Under the pieces are notes generated by a model. It saw nothing but the letters and a program-made list of their open reading frames with translations, did no database searches and was not told the origin of the DNA. Below, one piece after another: positions 8,202-17,345 of a DNA stretch of 64,000 bases; positions within the stretch are counted from its first letter, which is position 1, and the number at the start of each line of letters is the position of its first letter. Position numbers and translations under genes: made by a program. Source of the stretch: NIOZ-UU13 sp964444135. Lineage in GTDB: Bacteria; Planctomycetota; Phycisphaerae; Sedimentisphaerales; Anaerobacaceae. Location of the stretch: assembly GCA_964444135.1 (NCBI GenBank), contig CAYUFX010000006.1, forward strand, positions 1-64,000. The letters run 5' to 3'.

Positions 8202-9731
8202 TTATAATTTTCGGTCCAATTTTCGGTAACTGACAGCCTCTGCGATGTGTTCCGGCTGAATGTTCTCGGTACCGGCCAAATCGGCTATTGTCCGCGCCAC
8301 TTTGCAAATCTTGTCGTGAGCACGGGCGCTCAGCCCGAATTCTATCATCGCCTGTTTCAGGATGAATTCACTCGCTGAATCGAGCTTGCAGAACTTCTCC
8401 ACCTGTTTATGGCTCATCCTTGCGTTTATCATAACCTTGCTATCACCGAAGCGCTTTGCTTGAACGCCACCGGCCCTGACAACGTCCTGCCTCATCGTAG
8501 CCGAGTCGAGACGGCTTGATTTTGAGCGTAGCTTGCTGAAACTTATCGCAGGCACCTCAATATGAATATCAATCCTGTCCACCAACGGCCCGGACACTTT
8601 TGACAGGTACCGCCCTATCTGGCCCGGCGTGCACTTACATCTTCTCGCGTCACTGCCGAAATAACCGCACGGACAGGGATTCATCGCCGCTACAAGCATA
8701 AATTGAGCAGGGAATCTGATGGTCTTTTTCGCACGCGAGACAATGACGAAACCGTCCTCCAATGGCTGACGAATCATCTCAAGAACATGCCGTGGAAACT
8801 CGACAAATTCATCCAGAAACAATATTCCGAAATGAGCCAGAGACAATTCCCCGGGCCGGGGCGTCGTACCGCCGCCAATCAGGGCCGGCCCGCTTGCTGA
8901 GTGGTGCGGCATTCGAACTGGGCGGGTAGCTAACAACGCCTTGTTTTTACCCAACAGCCCCACGGAGGAGTACACACGCGTGGTTTCGAGCGATTCTTCC
9001 AGACTCAAAGGAGGCAGAATCGTCGCCAATCTTTGCGCCAACATTGTCTTGCCTGCTCCGGGTGGGCCTATCATCATTATGTTATGTCCACCGGCTGCCG
9101 CAACCGTCACTGCCCGCTTGACGTTTTCTTGGCCCTTAACATCGGCAAAATCAACTTCGTAACTTGACGCCACGTTAAAAAGCTCATCAACATCAACCGT
9201 GGTCGTCTCCAACGGCAGCTGCCCCGAAAGAAAACCTGCCGCCTGGGCGAGTGAGCCGACGGCAAAAACATCAATATCGGCAACCACCGCAGCTTCTCTG
9301 GCGTTTTCTAATGGGACTATCATTCGGCTAAAACCGTTTGACGCAGCGGTCATCGCCATACTCAATATGCCGTTGACCGACCTGACCCTGCCGTCCAGAG
9401 CTAATTCGCCGACGATAATGGTCTCATTAAGAACAGAGCCGACCGTGGCCCCCTGGCCAATGAGCATACCAAGGGCAATAGGCAAATCGAAGGCAGGTCC
9501 TGCCTTTTTCACATCTGCCGGCGCTAAATTTATTAACGATTGGGTTTTGGGATGCTTATAGCCGCTGTTAACAATTGCGCTTTTGACCCTCTCGATACTT
9601 TCCTTCACCGCAGTATCAGGCAGCCCTACGATAACAGACTTCTCAAAGCCGCCCCGTGCAACGTCAACCTCGACCTCGCAGATTATCCCTTCAATCCCTT
9701 CAAGTGTAACGCTATTCAGTCTGGCTAACAT
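8202..9731 (-). CDS. YifB/ComM-type Mg-chelatase-like AAA+ ATPase
   Basis: The 509-aa protein has the full ComM/YifB layout: an N-terminal Lon-substrate-binding-like ChlI domain (GLPDTAVKESIERVKSA), a AAA+ core with Walker A GPPGAGKT at residues 222-229 and Walker B LFLDEFVEF, and a Cys-rich NPCPCG...RRCKC segment. The C-terminal Mg-chelatase-like domain ends in ADLAGTENIQPEHIAEAVSYR. ComM of naturally competent bacteria is a helicase acting in branch migration during transformation. Other members are uncharacterised, so only the family is firm. The start has AGGGGA upstream. Confidence 0.92.
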   Translation of the reverse strand: MLARLNSVTLEGIEGIICEVEVDVARGGFEKSVIVGLPDTAVKESIERVKSAIVNSGYKHPKTQSLINLAPADVKKAGPAFDLPIALGMLIGQGATVGSVLNETIIVGELALDGRVRSVNGILSMAMTAASNGFSRMIVPLENAREAAVVADIDVFAVGSLAQAAGFLSGQLPLETTTVDVDELFNVASSYEVDFADVKGQENVKRAVTVAAAGGHNIMMIGPPGAGKTMLAQRLATILPPLSLEESLETTRVYSSVGLLGKNKALLATRPVRMPHHSASGPALIGGGTTPRPGELSLAHFGILFLDEFVEFPRHVLEMIRQPLEDGFVIVSRAKKTIRFPAQFMLVAAMNPCPCGYFGSDARRCKCTPGQIGRYLSKVSGPLVDRIDIHIEVPAISFSKLRSKSSRLDSATMRQDVVRAGGVQAKRFGDSKVMINARMSHKQVEKFCKLDSASEFILKQAMIEFGLSARAHDKICKVARTIADLAGTENIQPEHIAEAVSYRKLDRKL

Positions 9732-9959
9732 TTTGTTCCCCTATTTTACCGGTTTGGAAAAAGCAATTTTAAGAGCTGTTCAGATACACTGCAAGCAATT
9801 TTAAACCTTTTCTGCAGGCAGACCTGTTGCCCACTTTCCCGGCATGGTTTCTCTGGATTGATAATGCTTGTTTGTTTATTGCACCAACCAAAAGTCGGCG
9901 TGAAAATCTCCGGCATTATTGCTGATATCAGAGAAATATTATAGGCAGCAACTTACCAA

Positions 9960-10682
9960 TCAACTATCTATTATGGGAACTTCCAAACCATGTTCATTCA
10001 TCAGTTTTGAATCCGACATTATCCTTTTAGCCTCGCTGTCGGCAATAATATGACCCTTATCGAGCAGAACTGCCCTGTCGGCAAGTGCCGCCGCAAAATT
10101 CATATTACACGTCGCTATTATCAATGTTTGAGACAATCTGCTAAGCAACTCTATAAGATTGTTACGATTTCTTGGATCCAAACTACCGTCAGGCTCGTCG
10201 AGCGTAATTATCTTCGGTGACATAGAAAGTATAGTTGCTATCGCAGCGGCCCGCTTCTGGCCGGCTGAAAGATGATGGGGGGCTTTGTCGCCCATTTCAG
10301 CTAAGCCCACAGTCTCCAGCGCATCGGCAACCCGCTCTTTCACCTCTTCCGCTCCAAGCCCCATATTCAGCGGCCCGAACGCTACATCGTCAAACAAGGT
10401 AGGCATAAATAATTGGTCGTCGGGATTTTCCAGACAGGAGCCGAGACTGGTGCGAATTTGTTTGAGATTTTTCCTGTTGATTTCCAAACCGTCAACAAGT
10501 ACTTTACCCGTCCCTTTTATAAAGCCCGCCATTACAAGAAGCAATGTTGACTTACCCGCACCGTTCGGACCTATCAGAGCAACCTTCTGGCCGTGCTCGA
10601 CCTTCAGGGTAATGTCACTCAGAGCGGCCGTGCCATCGGGATATTTGTATGAGAAATTTTCTATGTCAATTGCGTTCGGCAT
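9960..10682 (-). CDS. nikO: Energy-coupling-factor ATPase of nickel/cobalt transporter (NikO/CbiO)
   Basis: ABC ATPase of 240 aa with Walker A GPNGAGKS (38-45), signature LSAGQ (an Ala replaces the usual second residue of LSGGQ) and Walker B IITLDEPDGSLD. It is the third gene of a minus-strand nikM-nikQ-nikO operon, nine bases after nikQ. It supplies the energy for metal import by the ECF complex at the inner membrane. The metal cannot be told from the ATPase. The presence of NikR and the CbiM-type S-component argues for nickel or cobalt. Confidence 0.88.
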   Translation of the reverse strand: MPNAIDIENFSYKYPDGTAALSDITLKVEHGQKVALIGPNGAGKSTLLLVMAGFIKGTGKVLVDGLEINRKNLKQIRTSLGSCLENPDDQLFMPTLFDDVAFGPLNMGLGAEEVKERVADALETVGLAEMGDKAPHHLSAGQKRAAAIATILSMSPKIITLDEPDGSLDPRNRNNLIELLSRLSQTLIIATCNMNFAAALADRAVLLDKGHIIADSEAKRIMSDSKLMNEHGLEVPIIDS

Positions 10683-10691
10683 AAATAGCTC

Positions 10692-11468
10692 TTACTGCAA
10701 AACCGGTTTCACAAAAAAATACAATCCCAATATAAACGATGCAGATATAGCGGCAAAAAGTAAATCGGTTCGGCGAATTTGCAGCTTTGAAATGCTGCGC
10801 CATCTTCCATCAAAACCTCGTCCCTGCATTGCAATGTTTATGCGCTCAGCCGTGTCGATACTTCGGACAAACAGAGAGCCGACCATAGCTGATGCGGTAC
10901 TCAGCTCTCTCTTAAACCCGAGTCCTCTTAGCTTTCTCCCTGCTCTTGCTCGCAATATATGATGGGCCCTGTCGATAAGAACGAATATGTAACGGTATAA
11001 AAAGCCGAGCTGAATAACCAGTAGCTTCGGTACTCCCAACCGTTGCAGGCCGGTAAGTAAATCGTTAAATCGAGTAGTGGACACCAGCCCTATTAAAGCT
11101 AACATTGTAACAACGAACTTTCCAAGGATGGTAAAGCATCGCATCCAGCCAAATGATATCTGCCAACTAAATGGTCCAAACGCAACGGTATCAAGAGTTC
11201 TGTCGTACAGCGGGCAGCTCAAAGCCAGCACCACTACAAATGGACTAACAAGTAATATCTGCTTGAAAACAAATCTTAGCGGAATCCCGCCCAATACGAG
11301 AATTGTAAAAGGCCCGATTGCATAGCAGGATAAAATGCTAAGCGAGGTACGCGGCAGGGAAATAACCACTGCGGTAAAGACAAGCACAACTATAAACTTT
11401 ACTCTGCTGTCAAGCCGATGTATCACTGAATCCTGATAAGCAAATTTATCAATATGTGCGTGGTGCAT
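10692..11468 (-). CDS. nikQ: ECF transporter T component (NikQ/CbiQ)
   Basis: A 258-aa membrane protein of the CbiQ family with several hydrophobic segments. It carries both cytoplasmic coupling motifs: ARAGRKLRGLGFKRE and AMQGRGFDGRWR. These helices link the ATPase to the metal-binding S component. Its start (MHHAHIDKFAYQDS) and C-terminal hydrophobic helix are typical. It lies between nikM (100 bp upstream) and nikO (9 bp downstream) on the minus strand. Confidence 0.88.
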   Translation of the reverse strand: MHHAHIDKFAYQDSVIHRLDSRVKFIVVLVFTAVVISLPRTSLSILSCYAIGPFTILVLGGIPLRFVFKQILLVSPFVVVLALSCPLYDRTLDTVAFGPFSWQISFGWMRCFTILGKFVVTMLALIGLVSTTRFNDLLTGLQRLGVPKLLVIQLGFLYRYIFVLIDRAHHILRARAGRKLRGLGFKRELSTASAMVGSLFVRSIDTAERINIAMQGRGFDGRWRSISKLQIRRTDLLFAAISASFILGLYFFVKPVLQ

Positions 11469-11568
11469 TTGGTAAGCACATCCAAAATCGACAAACCAAA
11501 ACCCGCAGAACCCTCAATACAGGCACTGCGGGCATTTGCATTTATAGTGTTTATTCTATTGTAGCAAA

Positions 11569-12600
11569 TTACGCCGTTGATGACTGCTTTTTTCTCAAAA
11601 TCCTTGCCGTCAGCCAGATAACTCCCATTGTTACCGCCGAGCCGACTACTCCTGCGAAGCTGGTCCAGCCGGCTGATAACTGGGCCTCCTCTCCGCCGGC
11701 TTCTCCTAATTTCGATGACCTTATCGAATAATCCGGCAGCAGAGAATATTTGGACTGGAAATCATCTACCGCCGTAATTCTCGGGTCATCATTGGATACG
11801 GCGGCCTCGAAATCCGGCTGGTCAGGCCTTTCTGCGTAGCTCCACTCCAGACCATCTGGAGAATCGGAAGCGAGCAAAGACAATCCCGCACCGACAATAA
11901 TAGTAAAAACCGCTAAAGTTACTAACACCGCTTTTCTGCTTAATCTGACTTTACCTGGCAGAGAATCCATAACCACATCGGGTCTGACCTGCTGCAGGTA
12001 TGCCAATACCGTCACGGTAACCAGGCCTTCGACAAAACCGACCAAAAAATGAACGCCAATCATTGTTATCAAAAAAGTTGAAAACGGAACCGCCAATACC
12101 CCGGACAGCCCCGCTTCTATCGGAACAAGAATCGCACCTGCTTCAAGAGCAATCACACAGGCTAACATCGCTCCGATGTACGCCTTTGAACTACTGAATT
12201 GGCCTGTCGTAACAACCCTGTATAGAAAGTAACCGAGGTAGCTCGGTATGAGCCCCATATTGATAATGTTACATCCCAGTGCTAACAGGCCGCCGTCCTG
12301 GAAAATAAGGCACTGTATAATCACCACCGACGATATGACTATTGCACCTAAGTGTGGACCTAATATTATTGCTAACAGTACTGCTCCAACCATATGTCCG
12401 CTTGTCCCGGGCATCGCCGGAAGCTGGAAATTGACCATCTGCGCCGCAAAAACAAACGCTCCCAAAATACCCATCAAAGCGAGTTTATCCGCGGCGATAA
12501 TCTGCCTGACCTTCCTGCAGATAAAGCCAAGACTCCCCGCCGCTATTGCTAACGTTCCAGCAGCAACCGGAATCGACAGCAATTCATTAGCCATATGCAT
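11569..12600 (-). CDS. nikM: Nickel/cobalt-binding S component with fused PDGLE domain (NikM/CbiM type)
   Basis: The 343-aa integral membrane protein begins MHMANELLS. A His at position 2 is the metal ligand of CbiM/NikM, which supports this start. A second conserved His lies in PGTSGHMVGAVLLAI. After the CbiM domain (about 1-225) there is an extra membrane segment, an SPDGLEWSYAE motif and a final helix. This corresponds to the NikN/CbiN-like PDGLE protein that is separate in many genomes and fused here. Repression by the NikR encoded at 215-646 is plausible. A candidate promoter (TTGATT, 17 nt, TATTTT on the minus strand, about 12661-12696) overlaps an imperfect dyad. Confidence 0.88.
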   Translation of the reverse strand: MHMANELLSIPVAAGTLAIAAGSLGFICRKVRQIIAADKLALMGILGAFVFAAQMVNFQLPAMPGTSGHMVGAVLLAIILGPHLGAIVISSVVIIQCLIFQDGGLLALGCNIINMGLIPSYLGYFLYRVVTTGQFSSSKAYIGAMLACVIALEAGAILVPIEAGLSGVLAVPFSTFLITMIGVHFLVGFVEGLVTVTVLAYLQQVRPDVVMDSLPGKVRLSRKAVLVTLAVFTIIVGAGLSLLASDSPDGLEWSYAERPDQPDFEAAVSNDDPRITAVDDFQSKYSLLPDYSIRSSKLGEAGGEEAQLSAGWTSFAGVVGSAVTMGVIWLTARILRKKQSSTA

Positions 12601-12663
12601 AACAAAATCTTCCTAATTGTCTTTATGTTTCGATGATAACAAGAAACAGTAAATCGTATTGCA

Positions 12664-12693
12664 GCGCATAAAAATAACGTATTTGTGCTACCA
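12664..12693. promoter_or_regulatory. Imperfect dyad upstream of nikM (GTAGCACA...TGCGCTGC)
   Basis: Read on the minus strand, GTAGCACA and TGCGCTGC form an 8-bp dyad with two mismatches and a central spacer of about 13 nt. It overlaps a possible -10 region for nikM. Related text occurs at about 16797-16829 and 19840-19865, so it may be a dispersed quasi-palindrome and not a dedicated NikR operator. Confidence 0.3.
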
Positions 12694-12844
12694 AATCAAG
12701 AAAAATAATCTATAATTGTCAAGAACATCTGAAAAACAATTTATTTCTGAGGTAAAATACCTTGACGCATCGTGTTGAGATGTGTAAAATCATGGTATCG
12801 GGTTTAATAGGTATTTGTGAAACCGTTGGAGCTAATCAGAAAGT

Positions 12845-13192
12845 ATGTCCAGCTCCTCAAAAAACCAGTTCAGTTTGCATAGGACAGCATCGGCTGCGAT
12901 GCTTGCTGTATATCTGGTTGTGTTCAATTCAATCGACCTATTCCACAGTGAAGATTGCGTGTTTGGTGTTGTGCATCCGGGCACCACAGATGCTATATCC
13001 TGTAACGGCCCATGCTCGGCTTGCAAGTTTTTGGCTGGTTGTAATTCGACAGAAGCCAATCATTGTTCGACATTAGTCAACACTGAAAGTCTTCTTATTT
13101 CACAATTCTTACCGCAGTTGACGGCCGTAAATCATGATGAGTGGGCCTGTTCAATTTTCCTACGAGCACCGCCATCAATTACCATTTCTTAA
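12845..13192 (+). CDS. Small exported Cys/His-containing protein (DUF2946-like), divergent from nikM
   Basis: A 115-aa product with an N-terminal hydrophobic segment (about 15-31, TASAAMLAVYLVVFNSI). A Cys/His-rich part follows: HSEDC, CNGPCSACKFLAGC, NHC. The end is RAPPS. This size, the CxxC-type core and the terminal R-x-PP recall small DUF2946-type exported proteins often linked to metal traffic; the match is from memory. Its divergence from the nickel/cobalt transporter supports a metal-related role. It could be a periplasmic metal-binding accessory, but no activity can be assigned. Confidence 0.5.
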   Translation: MSSSSKNQFSLHRTASAAMLAVYLVVFNSIDLFHSEDCVFGVVHPGTTDAISCNGPCSACKFLAGCNSTEANHCSTLVNTESLLISQFLPQLTAVNHDEWACSIFLRAPPSITIS

Positions 13193-13346
13193 GGTAGGAG
13201 TCAGAGCATCAATACTCTGCTTCGGCTGCAATCCTGAATTTTAGAAACGCCGGATTCGTCATAGGCTCCTGGGCAAAACACAGCTCGAAATCAAGAATCC
13301 CTGAATTATTCTGGTTAATCCCTAAAATCAATAAGGAGATATAAAA

Positions 13347-13358
13347 ATGCAACTGTGA
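13347..13358 (+). other. Three-codon ORF behind a perfect Shine-Dalgarno
   Basis: AAGGAG (13333-13338) lies 8 nt before ATG CAA CTG TGA. The ORF is out of frame with the pseudopilin that starts about 80 bp later. It may be the remains of a former gene start or a minimal leader peptide. Confidence 0.3.
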
Positions 13359-13437
13359 GGGGCCATAAGACGGAAAATCGGCTCTGTGGCTCAGTCGGTG
13401 CTTTAAGAGCTAATACAATTGGTTGTTGGGGAAAAAT

Positions 13438-14160
13438 GTGTCTGATGGTAAAAAGGCGTTTACGCTTATAGAACTCTTGGTGGTGATAAGCATTATCGCG
13501 CTGCTCATAGCCATTCTGCTCCCAAGCCTCAATTTGGCCCGGGCGCAGGGGCGGCGTGTGGCATGTGCGGCAAATCTTCGCAATCTGGGCTTGGCGCTTG
13601 TGAGCTATACGGACGATAACGACCAATGGCTTCCCCCTGCCGAACCGCGCGACAAAACCGACGAAATTTCCCAGGACAACTGGTATCTAAACACGAGCTT
13701 CCTTGCGAGGATGGATGTAGAGCCCCAGCGAGATTCCGATGGTAATATCCTCGGACCGCCTGCAGATCGAACCGTTCTCACCTGCCCATCACACAGAGAC
13801 CCAACAATGACAAGGGACGAGTCGCCGGTGTTTCCCCCAGAGCAGCGACCGTATGCGTTAAGCTACATGATGAATGGAACATGGCGTTTGTCCAACAGGG
13901 GCGGCATCCTGGGAAAACGCAGACGTGTCAGTGAGTTCCACAGACCATTCGATACGCTTGCATTGTGTGATGGCAATGGCTATTACTCGGCACGGGCCGT
14001 CGTTTTGTACGAAGCCTGCCCGGCAGGTAACTTCGAATATCGGCACAGAGGCAACATAAATTTGTTACTTCTGGACGGCCATACAGGGACAATGATAGAG
14101 AAGGACGTACCTATGGGTCGAGACAATCGTTATACTTATTTTTGGAGCGAGAATAAGTGA
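13438..14160 (+). CDS. Pseudopilin-like protein, H-X9-DG type
   Basis: The 240-aa protein has a type IV pilin/type II secretion leader (KKAFTLIELLVVISIIALLIAILLPSL), cut before Phe by prepilin peptidase in the family. Its globular domain ends with RHRGNINLLLLDGH, the H-X9-DG signature of planctomycetal DUF1559-like proteins. The GTG at 13438 has GGGG 8 nt upstream; a TTG at 13423 in the same frame is an alternative. A dockerin-type secreted protein follows 67 bp later. Function within an extracellular fibre or secretion apparatus is inferred from the leader only. Confidence 0.75.
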   Translation: MSDGKKAFTLIELLVVISIIALLIAILLPSLNLARAQGRRVACAANLRNLGLALVSYTDDNDQWLPPAEPRDKTDEISQDNWYLNTSFLARMDVEPQRDSDGNILGPPADRTVLTCPSHRDPTMTRDESPVFPPEQRPYALSYMMNGTWRLSNRGGILGKRRRVSEFHRPFDTLALCDGNGYYSARAVVLYEACPAGNFEYRHRGNINLLLLDGHTGTMIEKDVPMGRDNRYTYFWSENK

Positions 14161-14227
14161 CGGCCTGCAATCAAAATGAGATTCTGGGGGTGTTCAGGAT
14201 GAAAAGATCTTGAAGGAGGTTGAAAAG

Positions 14228-15760
14228 ATGAAATCGACGAATACATATAACAGGATTGGGTTAGTATCGCTGGTGCTTTGCATGCTTAGTGCAGGATTAG
14301 CCAACGCCGGTTTGGTTGACGGTCAGAACTGGGCAGATAGCCTGGAAGCCTGGAGCGGCAACATTGAGAATTATAACGGGGAGAGGACCGGTGCTGATGC
14401 GCTTGCTTACGTTCTCGGTCCGCCGGATTCAGATGTTGACGGCAATGGATATGCCTGGGATGCCGGCGACAATGATTATGTCGCGGGCTGGAAAGGAACA
14501 GGAGATGCGTCTTTTACGCTCTACTTCGAGACTGCGTTGCTGAATATTGATGGGGACGACCTTGCGGTGAAAGTGTACGGAGGAGCCACCTGTAAGGCGG
14601 ATGTGTACGGCAGTGTAGATGGGAGCAGTTTTGAACTAATTGGCAGCATTGCCGGGACAAAGGGACATATCCCAGGAAAGTCAGGATTCTTCCACGATCC
14701 TGGTGCGACCGGGTTGGACCGCTATGTGACACTGGACTTCGGGATACTCGATAATCTGCATTACGTCAGGTTTGACCGCGTTGTATCAGGCCAGGGCTCC
14801 GGCATGTTCTTTGATGCGGTCGGCAGTGTACCTGAACCAGCAGTCGTCGATCTGATTGGTGCTGCTTACATAAAGGGACAGAACTGGGCCGACAATGTTG
14901 TGAGCTACACTCCAAGAATTCAAAGGTTCGGAAAACCTGGGTGTACCGGTGGTGTCTTTATGGATCCCAATACAACATGGTGGGTCCTGGGACCCAGTGA
15001 CTGCGACCAAAACGGCGACATGGATGCTTGGAGCATAGATGAGTATGGCCAGGAAACAATTGATTACGACTATGTGGCGGGATGGAAAGGCGGGGGGCCT
15101 TTGAACGAAGACCAGGAGATAATCGTATGCTTTGATATCGGCCTGCAAGATTATGAAAATGCAGACGACCTGGTCATTCGCCTTTACTGTGGTTACAAAG
15201 CCAGAGCATCGGTATGGGTAAGTGCTGACGGCAACGACTTTACCAAAATAGGCGAAATAGCCTGTCGCGATGGCGGTATGCCGGGCACTCCTGGAATACT
15301 ATATGATGCCTACTTTGACTTTTATGGCCTTTTCGACGAGGAAGTCCACTACATCAAAGTGCATCGCGAAACGGCCGCTCCGGATACCGGGATGTTCTTT
15401 GATTCCTTTACCTCAGCAGTTGTGGTTGAACCAAATACTTGTGAAGACGTAACTTACTACGGGTGGAATCTGCGGTCCGACCTTTATGGGGATTGCCGCA
15501 TCGACTTATTAGACTACGCGAGGTTCACAGCAGATTTCACCAAGTGCAATGATCCAAACAATCCAGATTGTGACTTCTCGGCCTTTATAGACCTCGGATA
15601 CAAACCTTCGTCTTGTCACGGAATGTGGCAAAGCGGCTTCGGCATTGACTCTGACCTTAATCGAGATTGCTACGTTGACTTCCTTGATCTGGCTGTGTTT
15701 GCCGATGAATGGCTCAAGTGTAATAATCCGCAAGATGGCCTGTGTGAGTGCAATTGGTAG
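14228..15760 (+). CDS. Secreted two-repeat protein with dockerin-like C-terminus
   Basis: Exported 510-aa protein with a signal peptide (VSLVLCMLSAGLANA). Two homologous modules of about 190 residues follow. Each starts with GQNWAD and contains LGP(P/S)D.D..G, YDYVAGWKG and MFFD(A/S) blocks, and they look like beta-sandwich modules with Asp-rich, possibly calcium-binding, loops. The last 80 residues hold two dockerin-like segments (LYGDCRIDLLDYARFTADF and DLNRDCYVDFLDLAVFADEW), each ending in a Cys/Asn-Pro motif. The ATG at 14228 has AAGGAGG just upstream; the frame is open to a TTG at 14210. It is probably a surface or glycan-complex component. No catalytic motif is visible. Confidence 0.7.
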   Translation: MKSTNTYNRIGLVSLVLCMLSAGLANAGLVDGQNWADSLEAWSGNIENYNGERTGADALAYVLGPPDSDVDGNGYAWDAGDNDYVAGWKGTGDASFTLYFETALLNIDGDDLAVKVYGGATCKADVYGSVDGSSFELIGSIAGTKGHIPGKSGFFHDPGATGLDRYVTLDFGILDNLHYVRFDRVVSGQGSGMFFDAVGSVPEPAVVDLIGAAYIKGQNWADNVVSYTPRIQRFGKPGCTGGVFMDPNTTWWVLGPSDCDQNGDMDAWSIDEYGQETIDYDYVAGWKGGGPLNEDQEIIVCFDIGLQDYENADDLVIRLYCGYKARASVWVSADGNDFTKIGEIACRDGGMPGTPGILYDAYFDFYGLFDEEVHYIKVHRETAAPDTGMFFDSFTSAVVVEPNTCEDVTYYGWNLRSDLYGDCRIDLLDYARFTADFTKCNDPNNPDCDFSAFIDLGYKPSSCHGMWQSGFGIDSDLNRDCYVDFLDLAVFADEWLKCNNPQDGLCECNW

Positions 15761-15919
15761 CTGCCGGAACTGGACTGAATACTTGTCGTACAATACCGGT
15801 ATTCCTTCCGGGACTAACGGATATAGGCGTTTCTTCCCAGAAGGGGATTCTTTCCATATTGATTAAAAGACCGAGGACTAAAGCCAATACAATAAAGAGA
15901 TTGACACAAACAGAGGAAA

Positions 15920-16783
15920 ATGGATAGAGAAGCAAAACGAAGGTTTAACTGGCGAGGATTTGTATTAGTCACCACCGTACTGTCATTTCTGGCGATGTCC
16001 ATCACCGGAATAGTGCACTTCATTACTCCGAAGGAACGCGTAGCACACTGGGTAGAGTGGAGGATGCTGGGCCTAACAAAATACCAGTGGAACGGCCTGC
16101 ATATCTGGTTCAGTCTAATATTTCTGGTGATGGCGGCGTTTCATATCTATCTGAATTGGCAGCCGTTGTTAAACTACTTTCGAGATAGAGTTCGCCGAAC
16201 TTATGGCCTGAGACGCGAATGGCTATTCTCGCTGATAATCTGCGGCATAATCCTCGCAGGCACGTTGGCTGACGTCACCCCTTTTTCCTCTCTTTTAGTT
16301 TGGAATGAACTCATTAAGGATAGCTGGGAGCTGTCCGGCCAACAAGCGCCCATACCGCATGCCGAATTGATGACACTGGCTGAGATAGCTGACAAGGTCA
16401 AAGGCATCGATGCGGAGCCCATGGTGACTAACCTCCGGGCTGGAGGCATTGAGGTTGAATCCGCTCACGTGATAATAGGCTGGTTGGCCGAAGAAAACAA
16501 CTTAAGCCCGAGCGAACTCTATGCCATCGCTGTCGGCCAGAGTCTCTCAGGCAGAGCTGGTGAAGGTGGTAAGGCGAATAGTGGCAAAGGTTATCGCGGT
16601 CGTTACGGTCTGGGTCAACTAACATTGCAGCAGTACTGCAATCGGATCGGGTTGGACGTTAACGAGACGGTAGAGAAGCTTCGGAACAAAAGCATACAAG
16701 CCAGGCCAGACATGCTGCTACGCGATATCGCGCACGGAGCAGGTATACACGCGTCTGACATTCGGGATATATTGGAGCAATAG
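15920..16783 (+). CDS. Cytochrome-b561-like membrane protein (DUF4405 type) with helical C-terminal domain
   Basis: The 287-aa protein has four hydrophobic segments in its first 125 residues: about 13-32, 55-76, and 97-120. These carry histidines in LSFLAMSITGIVHFI, WNGLHIWFSLIF and MAAFHIYLNW that could hold haem. The pattern fits DUF4405/cytochrome b561-like domains. The soluble C-terminus contains two similar helical segments (AEIADKVKGIDAEPMVTNLR, and QYCNRIGLDVNETVEKLRNK), a form seen in predicted metal- or redox-linked membrane proteins. GAGG precedes the ATG. A cupin gene follows. Role unknown; electron transfer is possible. Confidence 0.6.
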   Translation: MDREAKRRFNWRGFVLVTTVLSFLAMSITGIVHFITPKERVAHWVEWRMLGLTKYQWNGLHIWFSLIFLVMAAFHIYLNWQPLLNYFRDRVRRTYGLRREWLFSLIICGIILAGTLADVTPFSSLLVWNELIKDSWELSGQQAPIPHAELMTLAEIADKVKGIDAEPMVTNLRAGGIEVESAHVIIGWLAEENNLSPSELYAIAVGQSLSGRAGEGGKANSGKGYRGRYGLGQLTLQQYCNRIGLDVNETVEKLRNKSIQARPDMLLRDIAHGAGIHASDIRDILEQ

Positions 16784-16796
16784 CGATGCCCTGTGC

Positions 16797-16829
16797 TTGA
16801 GCGCATAAAATATCAAATTCGTGCTACTG
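16797..16829. repeat. Quasi-palindrome related to the site upstream of nikM
   Basis: AGCGCATAAAATATC...ATTCGTGCTAC is similar to AGCGCATAAAAATAAC...ATTTGTGCTAC at about 12664-12693. A third, looser copy is at 19840-19865. The arms are AGCGCA and GTGCT. It lies in the gap between the DUF4405-like gene and the cupin gene. Confidence 0.4.
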
Positions 16830-16912
16830 CGGCAATAATATAATTGACAGAAAAATCAAAATTTGTTAGGTGTATTTCTCCGTTTATGAATTACCGGTTT
16901 CAAGGCGTCTGT

Positions 16913-17248
16913 ATGGCTTCATCAGAAAAAGTGCTCATCATCGATTTGGACAGAAATCCCGAAAATCAAAAGCTCCTCGATGGCAAACCGCAAACCTGTG
17001 GAATGCGCTCGGGCAGAGTATATTTACCACCCGGCCAGGCCTGCGGCCAACATAGCACAAAGAATCGTGAGGAGCTGCTCGTTTTTCTCTCCGGCCGGGG
17101 TGAATTGATGATTGGCGAAGAAGACTCCTATCAAGTTGGCCGGGGCAAGGTCTCCTATATACCCCCGCACACAGCCCATGACGTTAAAAATACCGGCACC
17201 GAACCACTTGTTTATGTCTATTGCGTCACCCTCATAGCCGGCGAATAA
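16913..17248 (+). CDS. Small cupin-domain protein
   Basis: A single-domain cupin of 111 aa. Cupin motif 1 is seen as LPPGQACGQHSTKNREELLVFLSGRGEL; the second His of the classic HxH is replaced, giving H-x5-E. Motif 2 is seen as YIPPHTAHDVKNTG. It probably binds a metal or a small sugar-like ligand. I chose the ATG at 16913, which has AAGGCG 8 nt upstream; the frame also allows a TTG at 16844. Its position after a b561-like membrane protein gives no clear pathway. Confidence 0.7.
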   Translation: MASSEKVLIIDLDRNPENQKLLDGKPQTCGMRSGRVYLPPGQACGQHSTKNREELLVFLSGRGELMIGEEDSYQVGRGKVSYIPPHTAHDVKNTGTEPLVYVYCVTLIAGE

Positions 17249-17308
17249 TACGGCTCAAAAAAATATATGCGCTTCATTAAACAGAGCCTGTTACTCTGCG
17301 AAGTACTC

Positions 17309-17345
17309 GCTACGTAGCACGAGCCGACCGTAAGGGAGGGGTAAT
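17309..17345. repeat. Composite dispersed repeat (GCTACGTAGCACGAG plus GACCGTAAGGGAGGGG)
   Basis: The first 15 bases repeat 123-137 and the following 22 bases repeat 6557-6578. The site therefore joins two elements found separately elsewhere in the window. Confidence 0.55.
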
